Of a stretch of DNA of 64,000 nucleotides, positions 34,929-44,679 are shown one piece after another. How positions within the stretch are numbered: position 1 is the stretch's first letter; each line of letters starts with the position of its first letter. Where the stretch lies: NCBI RefSeq assembly GCF_001748285.1, contig NZ_BDGT01000001.1, positions 62,001 through 126,000 on the forward strand, read 5' to 3'. The stretch comes from Thermogemmatispora onikobensis. Lineage in GTDB: Bacteria; Chloroflexota; Ktedonobacteria; Ktedonobacterales; Ktedonobacteraceae. A program made the translations under genes and the position numbers. The notes beneath the pieces were generated by a model. It was not told where the DNA came from and did not search any database. It saw only the letters and a program-made list of their open reading frames with translations.

Positions 34929-35684
34929 ATGAAGACGAAGCTGATCTACCTGGAGAATAGCTATACCTTTGAATGCAGCGCCAAAGTCGTTGCCGCGGAG
35001 GGCGATGAGCTGGCCCTCGATGCCACCGTCTTCTATCCCGGCGGCGGGGGCCAGATGGCCGACCGCGGTACGCTCTCCTGGGATCACGGGCACCAGCAGG
35101 CCAGTGTCATGGCCCTCCGCAAGCAGGAAGAGATGGTCTGGCACCTGCTCGATAGTCCTCCCCCTCCCGTGGGCACTGAGGTCACGGCGCGCATCGACTG
35201 GGATTTCCGCTATCGCATGATGCGCACTCATACCGCTCTGCACCTGCTCTGCGGCGTGATCTGGCAAGAGTTTCGCGTCCCGGTGACCGGTGGCCAGATG
35301 TACCCCGACCGGGCGCGCATGGACTTTGCGATGGAGGGCCTGACCAGGGAACGCCTGGCCTTCATTGAACAGCGCGTCAACGAGGCCATCGAGGCCGATC
35401 TGCCTATTCGGGTCTATACCCTGCCGCGCGAGAAAGCCTTTGCCATCCCCGACCTGATCCGTACACGCACCAACCTGTTGCCCCCAGAGCTGGAGGAGGT
35501 GCGGATCGTGGAAATCGTTGGCCTCGATCTGCAGGCCGATGGCGGAACCCATGTCCGCCATACCAAAGAGGTCGGCGGTATTCGCATTGTCCGGGCCGAG
35601 AACAAAGGACGGCTCAATAAGCGCCTGGAGATCCAGCTTGTTGATGAGCCACCTGGCTCCGACCCCAACGCGACTTTCCCGTGA
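34929..35684 (+). CDS. AlaX-type alanyl-tRNA editing hydrolase
   Basis: A 251-residue trans-editing protein related to the AlaRS editing domain, which deacylates Ser- or Gly-tRNA-Ala. The zinc motif HTALHLL (HxxxH) is intact, as is the GGGGQMADRG loop typical of AlaXM. The second zinc pair reads ADGGTHVRHT, where many homologues have Cys-Gly-Gly-Thr-His, so the Cys position looks like Asp. The start at 34929 has GGAG 8 nt upstream; an ATG at 34908 is possible. Its place directly behind an isoleucine T-box, and ahead of ileS, suggests it is induced with ileS. Confidence 0.87.
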   Translation: MKTKLIYLENSYTFECSAKVVAAEGDELALDATVFYPGGGGQMADRGTLSWDHGHQQASVMALRKQEEMVWHLLDSPPPPVGTEVTARIDWDFRYRMMRTHTALHLLCGVIWQEFRVPVTGGQMYPDRARMDFAMEGLTRERLAFIEQRVNEAIEADLPIRVYTLPREKAFAIPDLIRTRTNLLPPELEEVRIVEIVGLDLQADGGTHVRHTKEVGGIRIVRAENKGRLNKRLEIQLVDEPPGSDPNATFP

Positions 35685-36000
35685 GGCTGTTGTGGCCGTT
35701 GTGGCCGTTCTGCCTGCCAACGGCCACTGGCCCCCACTCTTTCCCGCTGTGGCCCTGCGCCGGCGAGCGGCTTCTCCAACCTGAGTGAGCAGATCATCCT
35801 CCAGTCCGAGGGAACGCTGCCAGAGCTGGCTGGAGCCTCATACGAGAGCAGGAGGCCAGGACAGGAAGGGAAGAAAGCGGACAGCGCACATAAGGACAAC
35901 GGAGAAACAAGGAAGCAGCAAAGCCAGACCTGGCTCAGCCAGGTTCAGCCGATGCCGGATAAGGCAAGGCAATCTCTCAGTGAGCGAGGAGGAAGCTGAC
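35685..36000. other. Spacer between alaX and ileS with a hairpin
   Basis: GTGGCCGTT (35701-35709) and AACGGCCAC (35719-35727) form a perfect 9-bp stem just after alaX, with no T-run. No further promoter of good quality or protein-like frame was seen. ileS could be read through from the T-box promoter or have its own unseen start. Confidence 0.45.
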
Positions 36001-39000
36001 GTGTCAGGTGAAGCAAGCGTCTTTCAGCCAGTGATTGCGGCTGACCGGGTTGACTACCCGGCGCTGGAGCACGAGATTCAACGCTGGTGGGATGAGCACG
36101 ATGTGCGCCAGCGCTACTTGCATCGCAACGATCACAGCGACAAGCAATATTCGTTTCTCGATGGCCCGATGACGGCTAACAACCCGATGGGGGTCCATCA
36201 CGCCTGGGGCCGCACCTATAAGGATCTCTTCCAGCGCTTCAAAACCATGCAGGGCTACCGGCAGCGCTACCAGAATGGCTTCGACTGCCAGGGCCTGTGG
36301 GTGGAGGTCAATGTCGAGCAGGAGCTGGGCCTCAAGAACAAGCGGGAGATCGAGGAGTTTGGCATCGCGCGCTTTGTCGAGCTGTGCAAGGAGCGCGTCT
36401 TCCGCTTTGCCCGCCGCATCACCGAGCAATCGATCCGGCTGGGCTACTGGATGGACTGGGGCAACGACTATTATACGCTCTCCGATGAGAATAACTATAC
36501 GATCTGGTACTTTCTGAAGCGCTGCCACGAGCGCGGCTTGATCTACAAAGGGCACGATGTCATGACCTGGTGCCCTCGCTGCGGCACTGGGATCTCCAAT
36601 ATGGAGACCCTCTCAGAGGACTGGCATGAACTGAGCCATCTGAGCCTGTATGTGCTCTTCCCGCTGGTCGAGCGCCCCGGCGAGTACCTGCTGGTCTGGA
36701 CAACCACCCCCTGGACGCTGGCCGCTAACGTGGCCGCCGCAGTTCATCCCGAACTGACCTATGTCAAGGTCGAGCAGGATGGCCAGGTCTTCTATCTGGC
36801 GGAGGAGCGCCTGAACCTGCTACGCGAGCTGCGCGGACGCGATAAGGGCGAGTATCGCGTTCTGGAGCGCCTCACGGGCGAGCAGTTGGTGGGTTGGAGC
36901 TACCGCGGTCCTTTCGATGAGCTGCCCGCCGCCCAGGGTGTCAGCCATCGGGTCATTCCCTGGAAGGAGGTCAGCGCCAGCGAGGGAACAGGCATCGTAC
37001 ACATCGCCCCGGGCTGTGGTCGCGAGGACTTCGCGCTCTCGAAGGAGTTCGATCTGACGGTGCTGGCCCCAGTCGATGAGTTCGGCGTCTACGTCGAGGG
37101 CTACAACTGGCTCACCGGCCAGTCGGTCTTGGAAGTGGCGCGGCCCGTTGCTGAGAATCTGGCACAGAAGGGCCTCCTCTATCGCTCGCAGAACTATCGC
37201 CACCGCTATCCGGTCTGCTGGCGCTGCAAGACTGAGCTGATCTTCCGCCTGGTCGATGAGTGGTATATCTCGATGGAGCAGCTGCGCTATGAGATCATGG
37301 AGGTTGCCCGCCAGGTGACCTGGATTCCTGCCTTCGGCCTGGAGCGCGAGCTGGACTGGCTGCGCAATATGGACGACTGGATGATCTCGAAGAAGCGCTA
37401 TTGGGGGCTGGCACTGCCAATCTACGAATGCCAGCAGTGCGGCACCTTCGAGGTCATCGGCAGCAAGGAGGAGCTGCGCGAGCGGGCTGTCGAGGGCTGG
37501 GAGGAGTTCGAAGGCCATTCTCCGCATCGTCCCTGGGTCGACGCCGTCAAGATCCGCTGCCAGCAGTGCGGCGCCCTGGTCTCGCGCATCAAAGATGTTG
37601 GCAACCCCTGGCTGGATGCCGGCATCGTCTCGTTCTCAACGCTGGACTATCGCCACAACCGCGACTACTGGCGCCAGTGGTTCCCGGCGGACTTCGTGAC
37701 GGAGTCCTTCCCGGGCCAGTTCAAGAACTGGTTCTATGCCCTGCTGGTAATGAGCACAGTTCTGGAGAACACGACTCCCTTTAAGACCTTGCTCGGTTAC
37801 GCGACGGTCCTCGATGAGGACGGCGAGATCATGCATAAGTCGAAGGGGAATGCGATCGACTTCGACGACGCCGCCGAGCGCGTGGGCGCCGATACCATGC
37901 GCTGGCTCTATACCAGCCAGGACCCCGAGCAGAACCTGCGCTTCCCCCGTATTCCTACCCGCGAGGATGTCGAGCGGGCCGCCCGCGAGGGGGTTCCGGT
38001 GCGCCTGAGCGAGAAGTGGATGCTGGTGCGCCGCTCCCTCGATAAGGTCTGGAATATCTACTGGTTCTTTGTGACCTACGCCAATATCGACGGCTTCAAT
38101 CCAACGCGCTACCAGCTGGCGGCAGAGCGACGCAGCAATCTGGATCAGTGGATTCTCTCTGAGCTGCAGCAGACGATTCTGGAGGTAACCGCCGGCCTGG
38201 AGCGCTACGAGAGTGCCCACGCTACGGCTGCCCTGCAAGACTTCATCGAGAACCTCTCGAACTGGTACCTGCGCCGTAGCCGCGAACGCATCTGGAAGTC
38301 TGAGCTGGATGACGATAAGCTCGGCGCCTATCTGACGCTCTACGAGTGCCTGACTACACTGGTGACGCTGCTGGCTCCGTTTGTGCCCTTCTTCGCGGAG
38401 AGCCTCTATCAGAACCTGGTGCGCAGCGTTCAGCAGGAGGCCCCGCTCAGCGTCCATCTCTGCGATTGGCCTCAGGCCCGTCAGCAGCTCATCAATGAGG
38501 CACTGACACACGATACGCATCTGGTAATGCGCGTGGTTGGCCTGGGCCGCGCCGCCCGCGAGAAGGCGCAGATCCGCGTGCGCCAGCCGCTCAATACGCT
38601 CTATGTGCGCCTGCCGTCGCAGGCCGATCAGGAGGCACTGCTGCGCCTGAAGGACCAGGTGCTGGAGGAGCTGAATATCAAGCGCCTGGAGTTGCTCAGC
38701 GACGATAGTGAGATGTTGGCCTATACCCTGCGCGCCCAGGCCCGTGTTCTGGGACCGAAGTATGGGCCACTGGTGCAGAAGATTCTGGCGACACTCAAGG
38801 GCCTGGATGCCCAGGCGGCCAGCGAGGCTGCCCGCCAGCTGCGCGAAGAGGGAGCCTTAAAGCTGACGATCGAGGGCCGCGAGGTTACTTTGACGCCAGA
38901 TGAGGTGGAGGTGATCGCTACGGCTCGCCCAGGCTACGTCACCGCCGAGGAGCGCGGCGCGGTAGTGGTGCTGGAGACAACGATCACGCCCGAACTACGC

Positions 39001-39315
39001 GAGGAGGGGCTGATCCGCGATCTGACCCACTATATCCAGGATATGCGCAAGCGGGCCAATCTCAAGATTGAGGACCATATCCAGCTGACCCTCTGCACAG
39101 ATGAGGCGCTGGCGGCTATGATGCAGCGCCACGCCTCCGAGCTACAGGAGGAGACGCTCGCCGACAGCCTGCGCATCGAGACGACTCCGCTCGCTGACGC
39201 TCTGCCCGGAGAACTCTATCGAGAGACGCTCGCGCCTACCTCGCCGCGCAGGTTGGAGGACTATACGGTCCAGGTGATTATCTCGGCCTCGCCATCCTCG
39301 ACTGGCAGTCGCTGA
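36001..39315 (+). CDS. ileS: Isoleucyl-tRNA synthetase (eukaryote-like, IleS2 type)
   Basis: A 1104-residue class I synthetase. The HIGH equivalent is MGVHHAWGRTYKDL (about residue 60) and the KMSKS equivalent is MHKSKGNAI (about 613). The editing CP1 domain carries TTPWTLAANVA (about 235) and the anticodon-binding domain follows the Rossmann core. The length and the HKSKGN signature point to the IleS2 branch, which is often less sensitive to mupirocin. The GTG at 36001 has GAGGAGG 8 nt upstream; the frame stays open further upstream but looks non-coding. An isoleucine T-box lies upstream of alaX. I infer IleS2 from sequence pattern; a tree would settle it. Confidence 0.95.
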   Translation: MSGEASVFQPVIAADRVDYPALEHEIQRWWDEHDVRQRYLHRNDHSDKQYSFLDGPMTANNPMGVHHAWGRTYKDLFQRFKTMQGYRQRYQNGFDCQGLWVEVNVEQELGLKNKREIEEFGIARFVELCKERVFRFARRITEQSIRLGYWMDWGNDYYTLSDENNYTIWYFLKRCHERGLIYKGHDVMTWCPRCGTGISNMETLSEDWHELSHLSLYVLFPLVERPGEYLLVWTTTPWTLAANVAAAVHPELTYVKVEQDGQVFYLAEERLNLLRELRGRDKGEYRVLERLTGEQLVGWSYRGPFDELPAAQGVSHRVIPWKEVSASEGTGIVHIAPGCGREDFALSKEFDLTVLAPVDEFGVYVEGYNWLTGQSVLEVARPVAENLAQKGLLYRSQNYRHRYPVCWRCKTELIFRLVDEWYISMEQLRYEIMEVARQVTWIPAFGLERELDWLRNMDDWMISKKRYWGLALPIYECQQCGTFEVIGSKEELRERAVEGWEEFEGHSPHRPWVDAVKIRCQQCGALVSRIKDVGNPWLDAGIVSFSTLDYRHNRDYWRQWFPADFVTESFPGQFKNWFYALLVMSTVLENTTPFKTLLGYATVLDEDGEIMHKSKGNAIDFDDAAERVGADTMRWLYTSQDPEQNLRFPRIPTREDVERAAREGVPVRLSEKWMLVRRSLDKVWNIYWFFVTYANIDGFNPTRYQLAAERRSNLDQWILSELQQTILEVTAGLERYESAHATAALQDFIENLSNWYLRRSRERIWKSELDDDKLGAYLTLYECLTTLVTLLAPFVPFFAESLYQNLVRSVQQEAPLSVHLCDWPQARQQLINEALTHDTHLVMRVVGLGRAAREKAQIRVRQPLNTLYVRLPSQADQEALLRLKDQVLEELNIKRLELLSDDSEMLAYTLRAQARVLGPKYGPLVQKILATLKGLDAQAASEAARQLREEGALKLTIEGREVTLTPDEVEVIATARPGYVTAEERGAVVVLETTITPELREEGLIRDLTHYIQDMRKRANLKIEDHIQLTLCTDEALAAMMQRHASELQEETLADSLRIETTPLADALPGELYRETLAPTSPRRLEDYTVQVIISASPSSTGSR

Positions 39316-39482
39316 CCTGGCTTGGGCTTGCTGGCCCGCTCTGCCAGACCAGGACCACTCACGGCGCAGCCCGAGATAGCCTGATTGGTTCAGCTCAGTA
39401 CCAGACCGCTGTCTCAACCGTTCCTAAGCAACGGTGAGCCAAGCTCAACATTGTCATATTGGTATGGTCTGGGAACACTGCA

Positions 39483-40712
39483 ATGGGTACGCTGCGATCT
39501 GCGTGGAAAGAGGCGGCTTGGGTCTTTGGGCTCAGCCGCCTCTTGCTGCTCTTGATCACCTATGTTGGGGGGGTCCTGCTCCGCCCCAGAAATATGGCCT
39601 CGATCCCTTGTGTGAACAACGGGCTGCGCTTCTGCCTGCTCGGCTGGTACCACTGGGATGCAGACGCCTTCGGGCGCATCGCGCATGTGGGCTATCGCTC
39701 CGTGGCCGATGTGGCCTTTTTCCCGTTCTGGCCCTGGCTGATCCGCCTCGGCGCCACCGTCCTGGGACACCGTTTCCCGCTCTCGTTCCTGCTGTCCGAG
39801 CTCCTGCTGTCGAATCTCTTCTTCTTCGCTGCCCTGGTTGCCTTCTACATGCTGGCCAGCGAGGGACTCCATTTCGATCCGGCTCAGGCTCGTAAGGCGC
39901 TCTGGTATCTGACATTCTATGCCTACGCGATCTTTTTCTTCGCCGGCTATAGCGAGTCGCTTTTCCTGTTGCTCACTCTGACGATCTTTCTTCTCCTACA
40001 GGGAACGGCGCTCTGGCGCTGGTGGCTGGCGGGTTTGTTGGGCTGTGTCGCCGCTTTGACGCGCTCGACCGCCATCGTGCTGCTGGTGCCATTCTTGTTC
40101 TTCTACGTTGAGCGCTTCTGGGGAGCTGGCTCGCTGGCGGCAGCAGCAGCGTCTGGAGAGATAGCTCAGGCTCAGCGCTGGCGCCTGTGGCTGCGTCGTG
40201 TGCTGGCGGCCTTGCCGGCTCTCCTGATTCCGGCGGCCCTGGCTGCCTACATGGGCTATCTTGGGCTGCGCTTCGGCGATCCGTTCATCTACAGCCGCAT
40301 GGAGCGTACGGTCTGGGGGCGGCAGTTTGCATTTCCCTGGGTAGCTTTCGGGCCAGCCCTGGGGGCCTTGTTGACTGGTCCTTTGCATACCGAGATGGCG
40401 GTGCGCAATCTGATGGATCTGCTCTTTACCTTGCTCCCGCTGGGAGTCCTGGCTGCCGGCTGGCGTCAGCTGCCTGCGGCTTATCGCTTCTTCTCGCTGG
40501 CGCTGGCGCTCTTTGCGCTCTGCTTTCCGCTGGTAGCAGGCGAGACGCTGGCTTCGCAGCCACGCTATATGATGATGGCCTTCCCCCTCTTCCTGGTGCT
40601 GGCGCGCTGGAGCAAGCGCTTCCCCAGTCTCGACCTGGTCTACGGCGGGTTCTGCGCTCCTCTCTTTGCGCTGAATGCCTTGCTCTTTACGTTGCATTAC
40701 TGGGTTGCTTGA
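39483..40712 (+). CDS. PIG-V-like mannosyltransferase family membrane protein
   Basis: A 409-residue polytopic protein with about 10 hydrophobic helices. The signature near the N-terminus, YHWDADAFGRIAHVGY, matches the luminal Asp-containing motif of GPI mannosyltransferase II (PIG-V, GT76). The second segment FFPFWPWLIRLGA also fits. In bacteria such proteins probably transfer mannose from a polyprenyl donor to lipids or glycoproteins, with the active site outside the membrane. Function is inferred from family only. The start is uncertain: ATG 39459 and ATG 39483 are both in frame, neither with a strong ribosome site. It is not tied to the ileS unit by obvious overlap. Confidence 0.78.
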   Translation: MGTLRSAWKEAAWVFGLSRLLLLLITYVGGVLLRPRNMASIPCVNNGLRFCLLGWYHWDADAFGRIAHVGYRSVADVAFFPFWPWLIRLGATVLGHRFPLSFLLSELLLSNLFFFAALVAFYMLASEGLHFDPAQARKALWYLTFYAYAIFFFAGYSESLFLLLTLTIFLLLQGTALWRWWLAGLLGCVAALTRSTAIVLLVPFLFFYVERFWGAGSLAAAAASGEIAQAQRWRLWLRRVLAALPALLIPAALAAYMGYLGLRFGDPFIYSRMERTVWGRQFAFPWVAFGPALGALLTGPLHTEMAVRNLMDLLFTLLPLGVLAAGWRQLPAAYRFFSLALALFALCFPLVAGETLASQPRYMMMAFPLFLVLARWSKRFPSLDLVYGGFCAPLFALNALLFTLHYWVA

Positions 40713-40965
40713 TGCTTGTGCCGGATCTTCTGTAACTGGCTGGCCTGCCGCTACTGGCAGGGTGAGGTTGACTGACCTGGCAAAGGGAGACGCGAGGTGC
40801 TATAGTTACAGTACCTCTGCTCTCCCGCCAGCTTCTCGACTCGCCCAGGGGAGTGGCCTCGATACGAGCAGAGGCGCGAGCGAGTACGGGCGAGCCGCCA
40901 GAGATGGTGAAGGAAGGCTGGCGGGCAAGAGCAAGCAGCGCAAGCGTGGAAGGAGCAGAGAGCGC

Positions 40966-41958
40966 GTGGCAGAAGAGCTGGTCCGTGATCCGTTGCTGGG
41001 TGAGCAGCGACTCAGCGAGCCCGTCCTGCTGGCGGTGCTCGACTCAGCGCCGCTGCGGCGTTTGAAGGGGGTCCATCAGGCCGGAGCTTCCTATCTGGTG
41101 CGTGCGGGACGCGATACAACGCGCTACGAACACTCTCTGGGGGTGATGCTGCTGATTCGTCACCTCGGCGGAGGGCTGGAGGAACAGCTGGCCGGCCTGC
41201 TACATGATGTCTCTCATACGGCCTTCTCTCATGTGGCAGACTATTTGTTTGCTTGCTTCGATGAGGACTATCATGAGCGACACCTGCGCCAAGTGATTGA
41301 GCACTCGGACCTGCCAGCGCTGCTGCGTTCCTTCGGGCTGGACCTGGGGCAGATTCTGGCGTTTGAGCACTGGCCGCTTTTAGAGCAGCCGGCTCCTGAA
41401 TTGTGTGCCGATCGGGTGGATTATACGCTGCGCGATTTGTGGCACGCAGGCTACCTGACACAGGCTGAGGTGGAGGGCTTTCTGCAGGCGCTTCGCGTGC
41501 ACGAGGGGCGCATAGTGGTGGCCGGGCAGAAGGCCGCAATCTGGTTTGCGCGCCAGTACGTGCGCCTGGTGACGGACCTGTTTATGCATCCATTGGAGAT
41601 GTTCGCCGACTATCAGCTGGCACAGGCCTTGCGCCTGGCCTTGGACGAGGGCCTGCTGCGCGAGACGGACCTGTTCCTCGAGGATGCCGGGCTGCTCGCC
41701 CGCCTCCGTCAGTCGGCTCACCCGGCGATCACGCGCTGCCTGAGCCTGCTGCGGCCCGGCCTGGAGGTGGTGGAGGTCTCGCCAGATCAACCTTTTGAGA
41801 TCTATGCCCGGGTGAAGCCGCGCATGGTCGATCCGCTGGTGCTGCTGGAAGATGGCCGGCTGGTCCGCTGCTCGGCACTCGATGGAGACCTGGCGGCACT
41901 GCAGCAGGCGGTGTTGCACAAGGCCAAACGCGGCAGCTATCTACGCCTGCGCAGCTGA
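40966..41958 (+). CDS. HD-domain phosphohydrolase (COG1078/SAMHD1-like)
   Basis: A 330-residue metal-dependent phosphohydrolase. The HD signature is TRYEHSLGVM (His), LLHDVSHTAFSHV (His-Asp) and CADRVDYTLRD (Asp), as in the COG1078 group related to SAMHD1 and dGTPases. It may hydrolyse deoxynucleoside triphosphates. The GTG at 40966 has AAGGAG 10 nt upstream; an earlier in-frame ATG at 40675 would overlap the preceding gene and is unlikely. A C-terminal domain (about residues 215-330) continues past the HD core. It converges with hisI. Confidence 0.85.
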   Translation: MAEELVRDPLLGEQRLSEPVLLAVLDSAPLRRLKGVHQAGASYLVRAGRDTTRYEHSLGVMLLIRHLGGGLEEQLAGLLHDVSHTAFSHVADYLFACFDEDYHERHLRQVIEHSDLPALLRSFGLDLGQILAFEHWPLLEQPAPELCADRVDYTLRDLWHAGYLTQAEVEGFLQALRVHEGRIVVAGQKAAIWFARQYVRLVTDLFMHPLEMFADYQLAQALRLALDEGLLRETDLFLEDAGLLARLRQSAHPAITRCLSLLRPGLEVVEVSPDQPFEIYARVKPRMVDPLVLLEDGRLVRCSALDGDLAALQQAVLHKAKRGSYLRLRS

Positions 41959-42051
41959 GTCAGCGTCTGTCTGGCCCGACTTTCCTGGTATGTTTGCCTC
42001 CCATCGAGCGCCGAGCATCCCGGCACCGGGCGCGGCTCTGCCCTCGCTGGC

Positions 42052-43023
42052 TTAGGAGACCAGTCCCTTGCGGCGCATTTGCTCCAGGTCGTCGCGTGCT
42101 GGCTCCAGAGGACTGAGGCCGGCCAGGGCGCAGGCCCGTCCGATGAGAGAGAAACCGAGTTGCAGGCCCTTGATGACGTGGGCCTGCTCGGCGCTCGCGA
42201 GGGCACTCAAGCAGGCTTGCTGTTGCTCAACGGCCTGTTCCTCTTCGACAGGCAGCCGGTAGCCTGCCAGCAGGGCCTGATGAGGAAGGAACTCCTCATA
42301 TGGGAGTCGGTAGGTGGCAGCCAGCAGCATCAGCCAGTAGCCGACCTGACTGCCCTCCAGGATGATGTCGGCTGGCAGCTCGCGATGGCGATGGGTCCCC
42401 TGGAGCACGCCCGCCAGCTCCTGCAACTCATCGGCCAGTCGTCCGAGAAGATAGGTCGGATTGGGTTCCTGGAGTAGGCGCGAGGTATGTGACTGCTCGC
42501 TGAGATCGTGGTCACGCAGGTACTGGTAGGCCGTGTAGAGCTGGCGTAGCAGCGTCTCCAGTTGCCCGCCGACGGTGGCGTCTATCTCTGCACTCCCCGC
42601 CTGGTTCGCTTTCGGCGAGGTTGCCGCTTCTGGCTGCGACAGCGGAGGAGTGTGGCCATAGACCGCCGCCGGGTCGAAGACGCGGGCCGCAATCACCTCA
42701 TAGCGATCGTCAGGGAGCAGGCGCCGATAGTAGCAGCTGCGGTAGCCGTCATGGCAGGCGGCCCCACCTTGTTGGACGACGCGGATGAGCAGGCTATTCT
42801 CCTCGCAATTGACGAAGATGGCGCGCACCTGCTGGGTGTGCCCCGACTGCTCGCCCTTGCGCCAGATGGCCTGGCGCGAGCGACTATAGAAGTGGGTATA
42901 GCCGGTCTCGCGCGTCAGGCGCAGGGCCTCCTCATTCATGAAGGCCACCATCAGCACCTCATTGCTCTCATCATCCTGAATTACCGCCGGAATCAGGCCC
43001 TGGCGGTCAAACCTGAGCGTCAT
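42052..43023 (-). CDS. hisI: Phosphoribosyl-AMP cyclohydrolase (HisI) with a long helical C-terminal domain
   Basis: A 323-residue protein. The N-terminal domain (about 1-110) is His[22 protein letters not shown] is its signature, and [10 protein letters not shown] carries the zinc Cys/His region. It opens the purine ring of PR-AMP in step 3 of histidine synthesis. The remaining about 170 residues are helical. [19 protein letters not shown] within them recalls the MazG/HisE nucleotide pyrophosphatase superfamily (ExxE type), so a HisIE fusion is plausible but the second domain is diverged and longer than HisE. The start has AGGAGGAG upstream and overlaps hisF by 17 bp. Confidence 0.88.
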   Translation of the reverse strand: MTLRFDRQGLIPAVIQDDESNEVLMVAFMNEEALRLTRETGYTHFYSRSRQAIWRKGEQSGHTQQVRAIFVNCEENSLLIRVVQQGGAACHDGYRSCYYRRLLPDDRYEVIAARVFDPAAVYGHTPPLSQPEAATSPKANQAGSAEIDATVGGQLETLLRQLYTAYQYLRDHDLSEQSHTSRLLQEPNPTYLLGRLADELQELAGVLQGTHRHRELPADIILEGSQVGYWLMLLAATYRLPYEEFLPHQALLAGYRLPVEEEQAVEQQQACLSALASAEQAHVIKGLQLGFSLIGRACALAGLSPLEPARDDLEQMRRKGLVS

Positions 43024-43810
43024 CGTGGCTCTCCTCCTCTGCCTCATCCCAGCGCACGGCCACCCCGCGCTCGCGCAGGTAGCGCTTGGCCTCGGCGATG
43101 CGATACTGGCCAAAGTGGAAAATGGAGGCGGCGAGCACGGCATCGGCGCCCCCGCTGGTCAGTCCCTCATACAGATGCTCAAGGGTCCCTACGCCGCCCG
43201 AAGCGATCACGGGCACATTGACAGCCTGGGCGATGCGGGCGGTCAGGGTGAGATCATAGCCCTGCTGTGTTCCATCGCGGTCCATACTGGTCAGCAGGAT
43301 CTCGCCCGCGCCCAGCTCGACGCCGCGGCAGGCCCATTCAACGGCGTCGAGGCCTGTGGGCGTGCGCCCTCCATGAATATAGACCTCGTAGCCGCTGGGC
43401 ATGGCAGCATTGCTGCGGGCATCGATGGCGAGCACGATGCACTGGGCACCAAACTGCTCGGCTCCCGCCCGCAGCAGCTCGGGCTGCTGCACTGCTGCCG
43501 TATTGACCGAGGTCTTATCGGCCCCTGCTCCCAGGGTGGCGCGAATATCCTCCACGCTACGAATGCCTCCGCCGACCGTCACCGGAATGAAGACCTGCTC
43601 AGCCGTCCGGGCCACAACATCGAGCATGGTCTTGCGCTGCTCATAGGAGGCCGTGATGTCGAGAAAGACCAGTTCGTCAGCTCCTTCGCCGTTATAGAAA
43701 GCCGCCAACTCGACTGGGTCTCCAGCGTCGCGCAGGTTGAGGAAGTTGACCCCCTTCACGACGCGCCCGGCGTCCACATCCAGACAGGGAATAATTCGTT
43801 TCGTTAGCAT
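43007..43810 (-). CDS. hisF: Imidazole glycerol phosphate synthase subunit HisF
   Basis: A 267-residue TIM barrel. The N-terminal [15 protein letters not shown] holds the catalytic Asp11 equivalent; the Asp130 equivalent lies in [12 protein letters not shown]. Phosphate-binding Gly-rich loops are present ([22 protein letters not shown]). HisF uses ammonia from HisH to make imidazole glycerol phosphate and AICAR. It is in the order hisH-hisA-hisF-hisI. The C-terminal 20 residues are acidic and longer than usual and overlap the hisI start. Confidence 0.97.
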   Translation of the reverse strand: MLTKRIIPCLDVDAGRVVKGVNFLNLRDAGDPVELAAFYNGEGADELVFLDITASYEQRKTMLDVVARTAEQVFIPVTVGGGIRSVEDIRATLGAGADKTSVNTAAVQQPELLRAGAEQFGAQCIVLAIDARSNAAMPSGYEVYIHGGRTPTGLDAVEWACRGVELGAGEILLTSMDRDGTQQGYDLTLTARIAQAVNVPVIASGGVGTLEHLYEGLTSGGADAVLAASIFHFGQYRIAEAKRYLRERGVAVRWDEAEEESHDDAQV

Positions 43811-43920
43811 CGATCGCTACCCCTTCCTGTGCTCTGCTCCACTGCGCAGCACCTGGCCCGCCCCCACCATCCGCCTGACGTGAGGCGCAAGGTCCGGGTT
43901 AACCTGCCTGGCCAGCCGAA

Positions 43921-44679
43921 TCAGGCGCCGCTCTCCGCCGTCGGTTCGCAAGCCGCGGCGCAGGCCAGGGCCGCTGCCAGATCCACATCTCCCGTGTAGA
44001 GGGCCTTTCCAATGATGACCCCTTCGACTCCCAGGCGGGCCAGCGAGCGGACATCTTCCAGCGAGCGGACACCCCCGGAAGCAATCACGGCTCGCGCTGG
44101 CTGGGCCCGCCTCACCACCTGCAGTATGGCCTGCAGCGCCTCCAGATTCGGCCCGCCCAGCGTTCCATCGCGGGCGATATCAGTGTAGATAAAGCGCGCC
44201 ACTCCCAGCGTACACAACTGGACGGCCAGCTCTACGGCGGCGATGCTCTCCGTCTGCCGCCAGCCGGCGATCGCCACCAGGCCGGCCCGGGCATCCAATC
44301 CCACGGCGATGCGTTCTCCCCAGCGCTGCACGGCCTCAGCCACCAGCATGGGCTGGCGCACCGCGCTGGTCCCCAGCACCACCCGCTCGATGCCGAGGGA
44401 GAGCACGCGCTCGATACTGGCCAGGTCGCGCAGGCCGCCGCCTAGCTCGATCTGCAGTGTGGTAGCGGCCCGAATGCGCTCCACTGTGGCCAGATTGACT
44501 GGCTGTCCCTGGGCAGCGCCGTCCAGGTCAACCAGGTGCAGCCAGTGCGCCCCAGCTTCCTGCCAACGCTGAGCCACTGCCACCGGGTCGTGGCTGTACA
44601 CCGTGGCCTGGCGATAGTCGCCCTGGTAGAGACGGACACAGCGCCCCTCGTGCAGATCAATGGCTGGCAAGACGATCAT
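43921..44679 (-). CDS. hisA: ProFAR isomerase HisA
   Basis: A 252-residue TIM barrel for the Amadori isomerisation of ProFAR. MIVLPAIDLHEGRCVRL has the catalytic Asp near residue 8; the second acid is in YTDIARDGTLGGPN. The ATG at 44679 overlaps the hisH stop codon as ATGA, so translation is coupled. There is no PriA-like feature that I can single out, and no trpF is in the window. It runs into hisF after a 110-bp gap. Confidence 0.96.
   Translation of the reverse strand: MIVLPAIDLHEGRCVRLYQGDYRQATVYSHDPVAVAQRWQEAGAHWLHLVDLDGAAQGQPVNLATVERIRAATTLQIELGGGLRDLASIERVLSLGIERVVLGTSAVRQPMLVAEAVQRWGERIAVGLDARAGLVAIAGWRQTESIAAVELAVQLCTLGVARFIYTDIARDGTLGGPNLEALQAILQVVRRAQPARAVIASGGVRSLEDVRSLARLGVEGVIIGKALYTGDVDLAAALACAAACEPTAESGA

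Noticed and set aside
36820-37527. Leftward open frame of 235 codons opposite ileS
   Set aside because: Shadow frame typical of high-GC coding DNA; the ileS frame is unambiguous.
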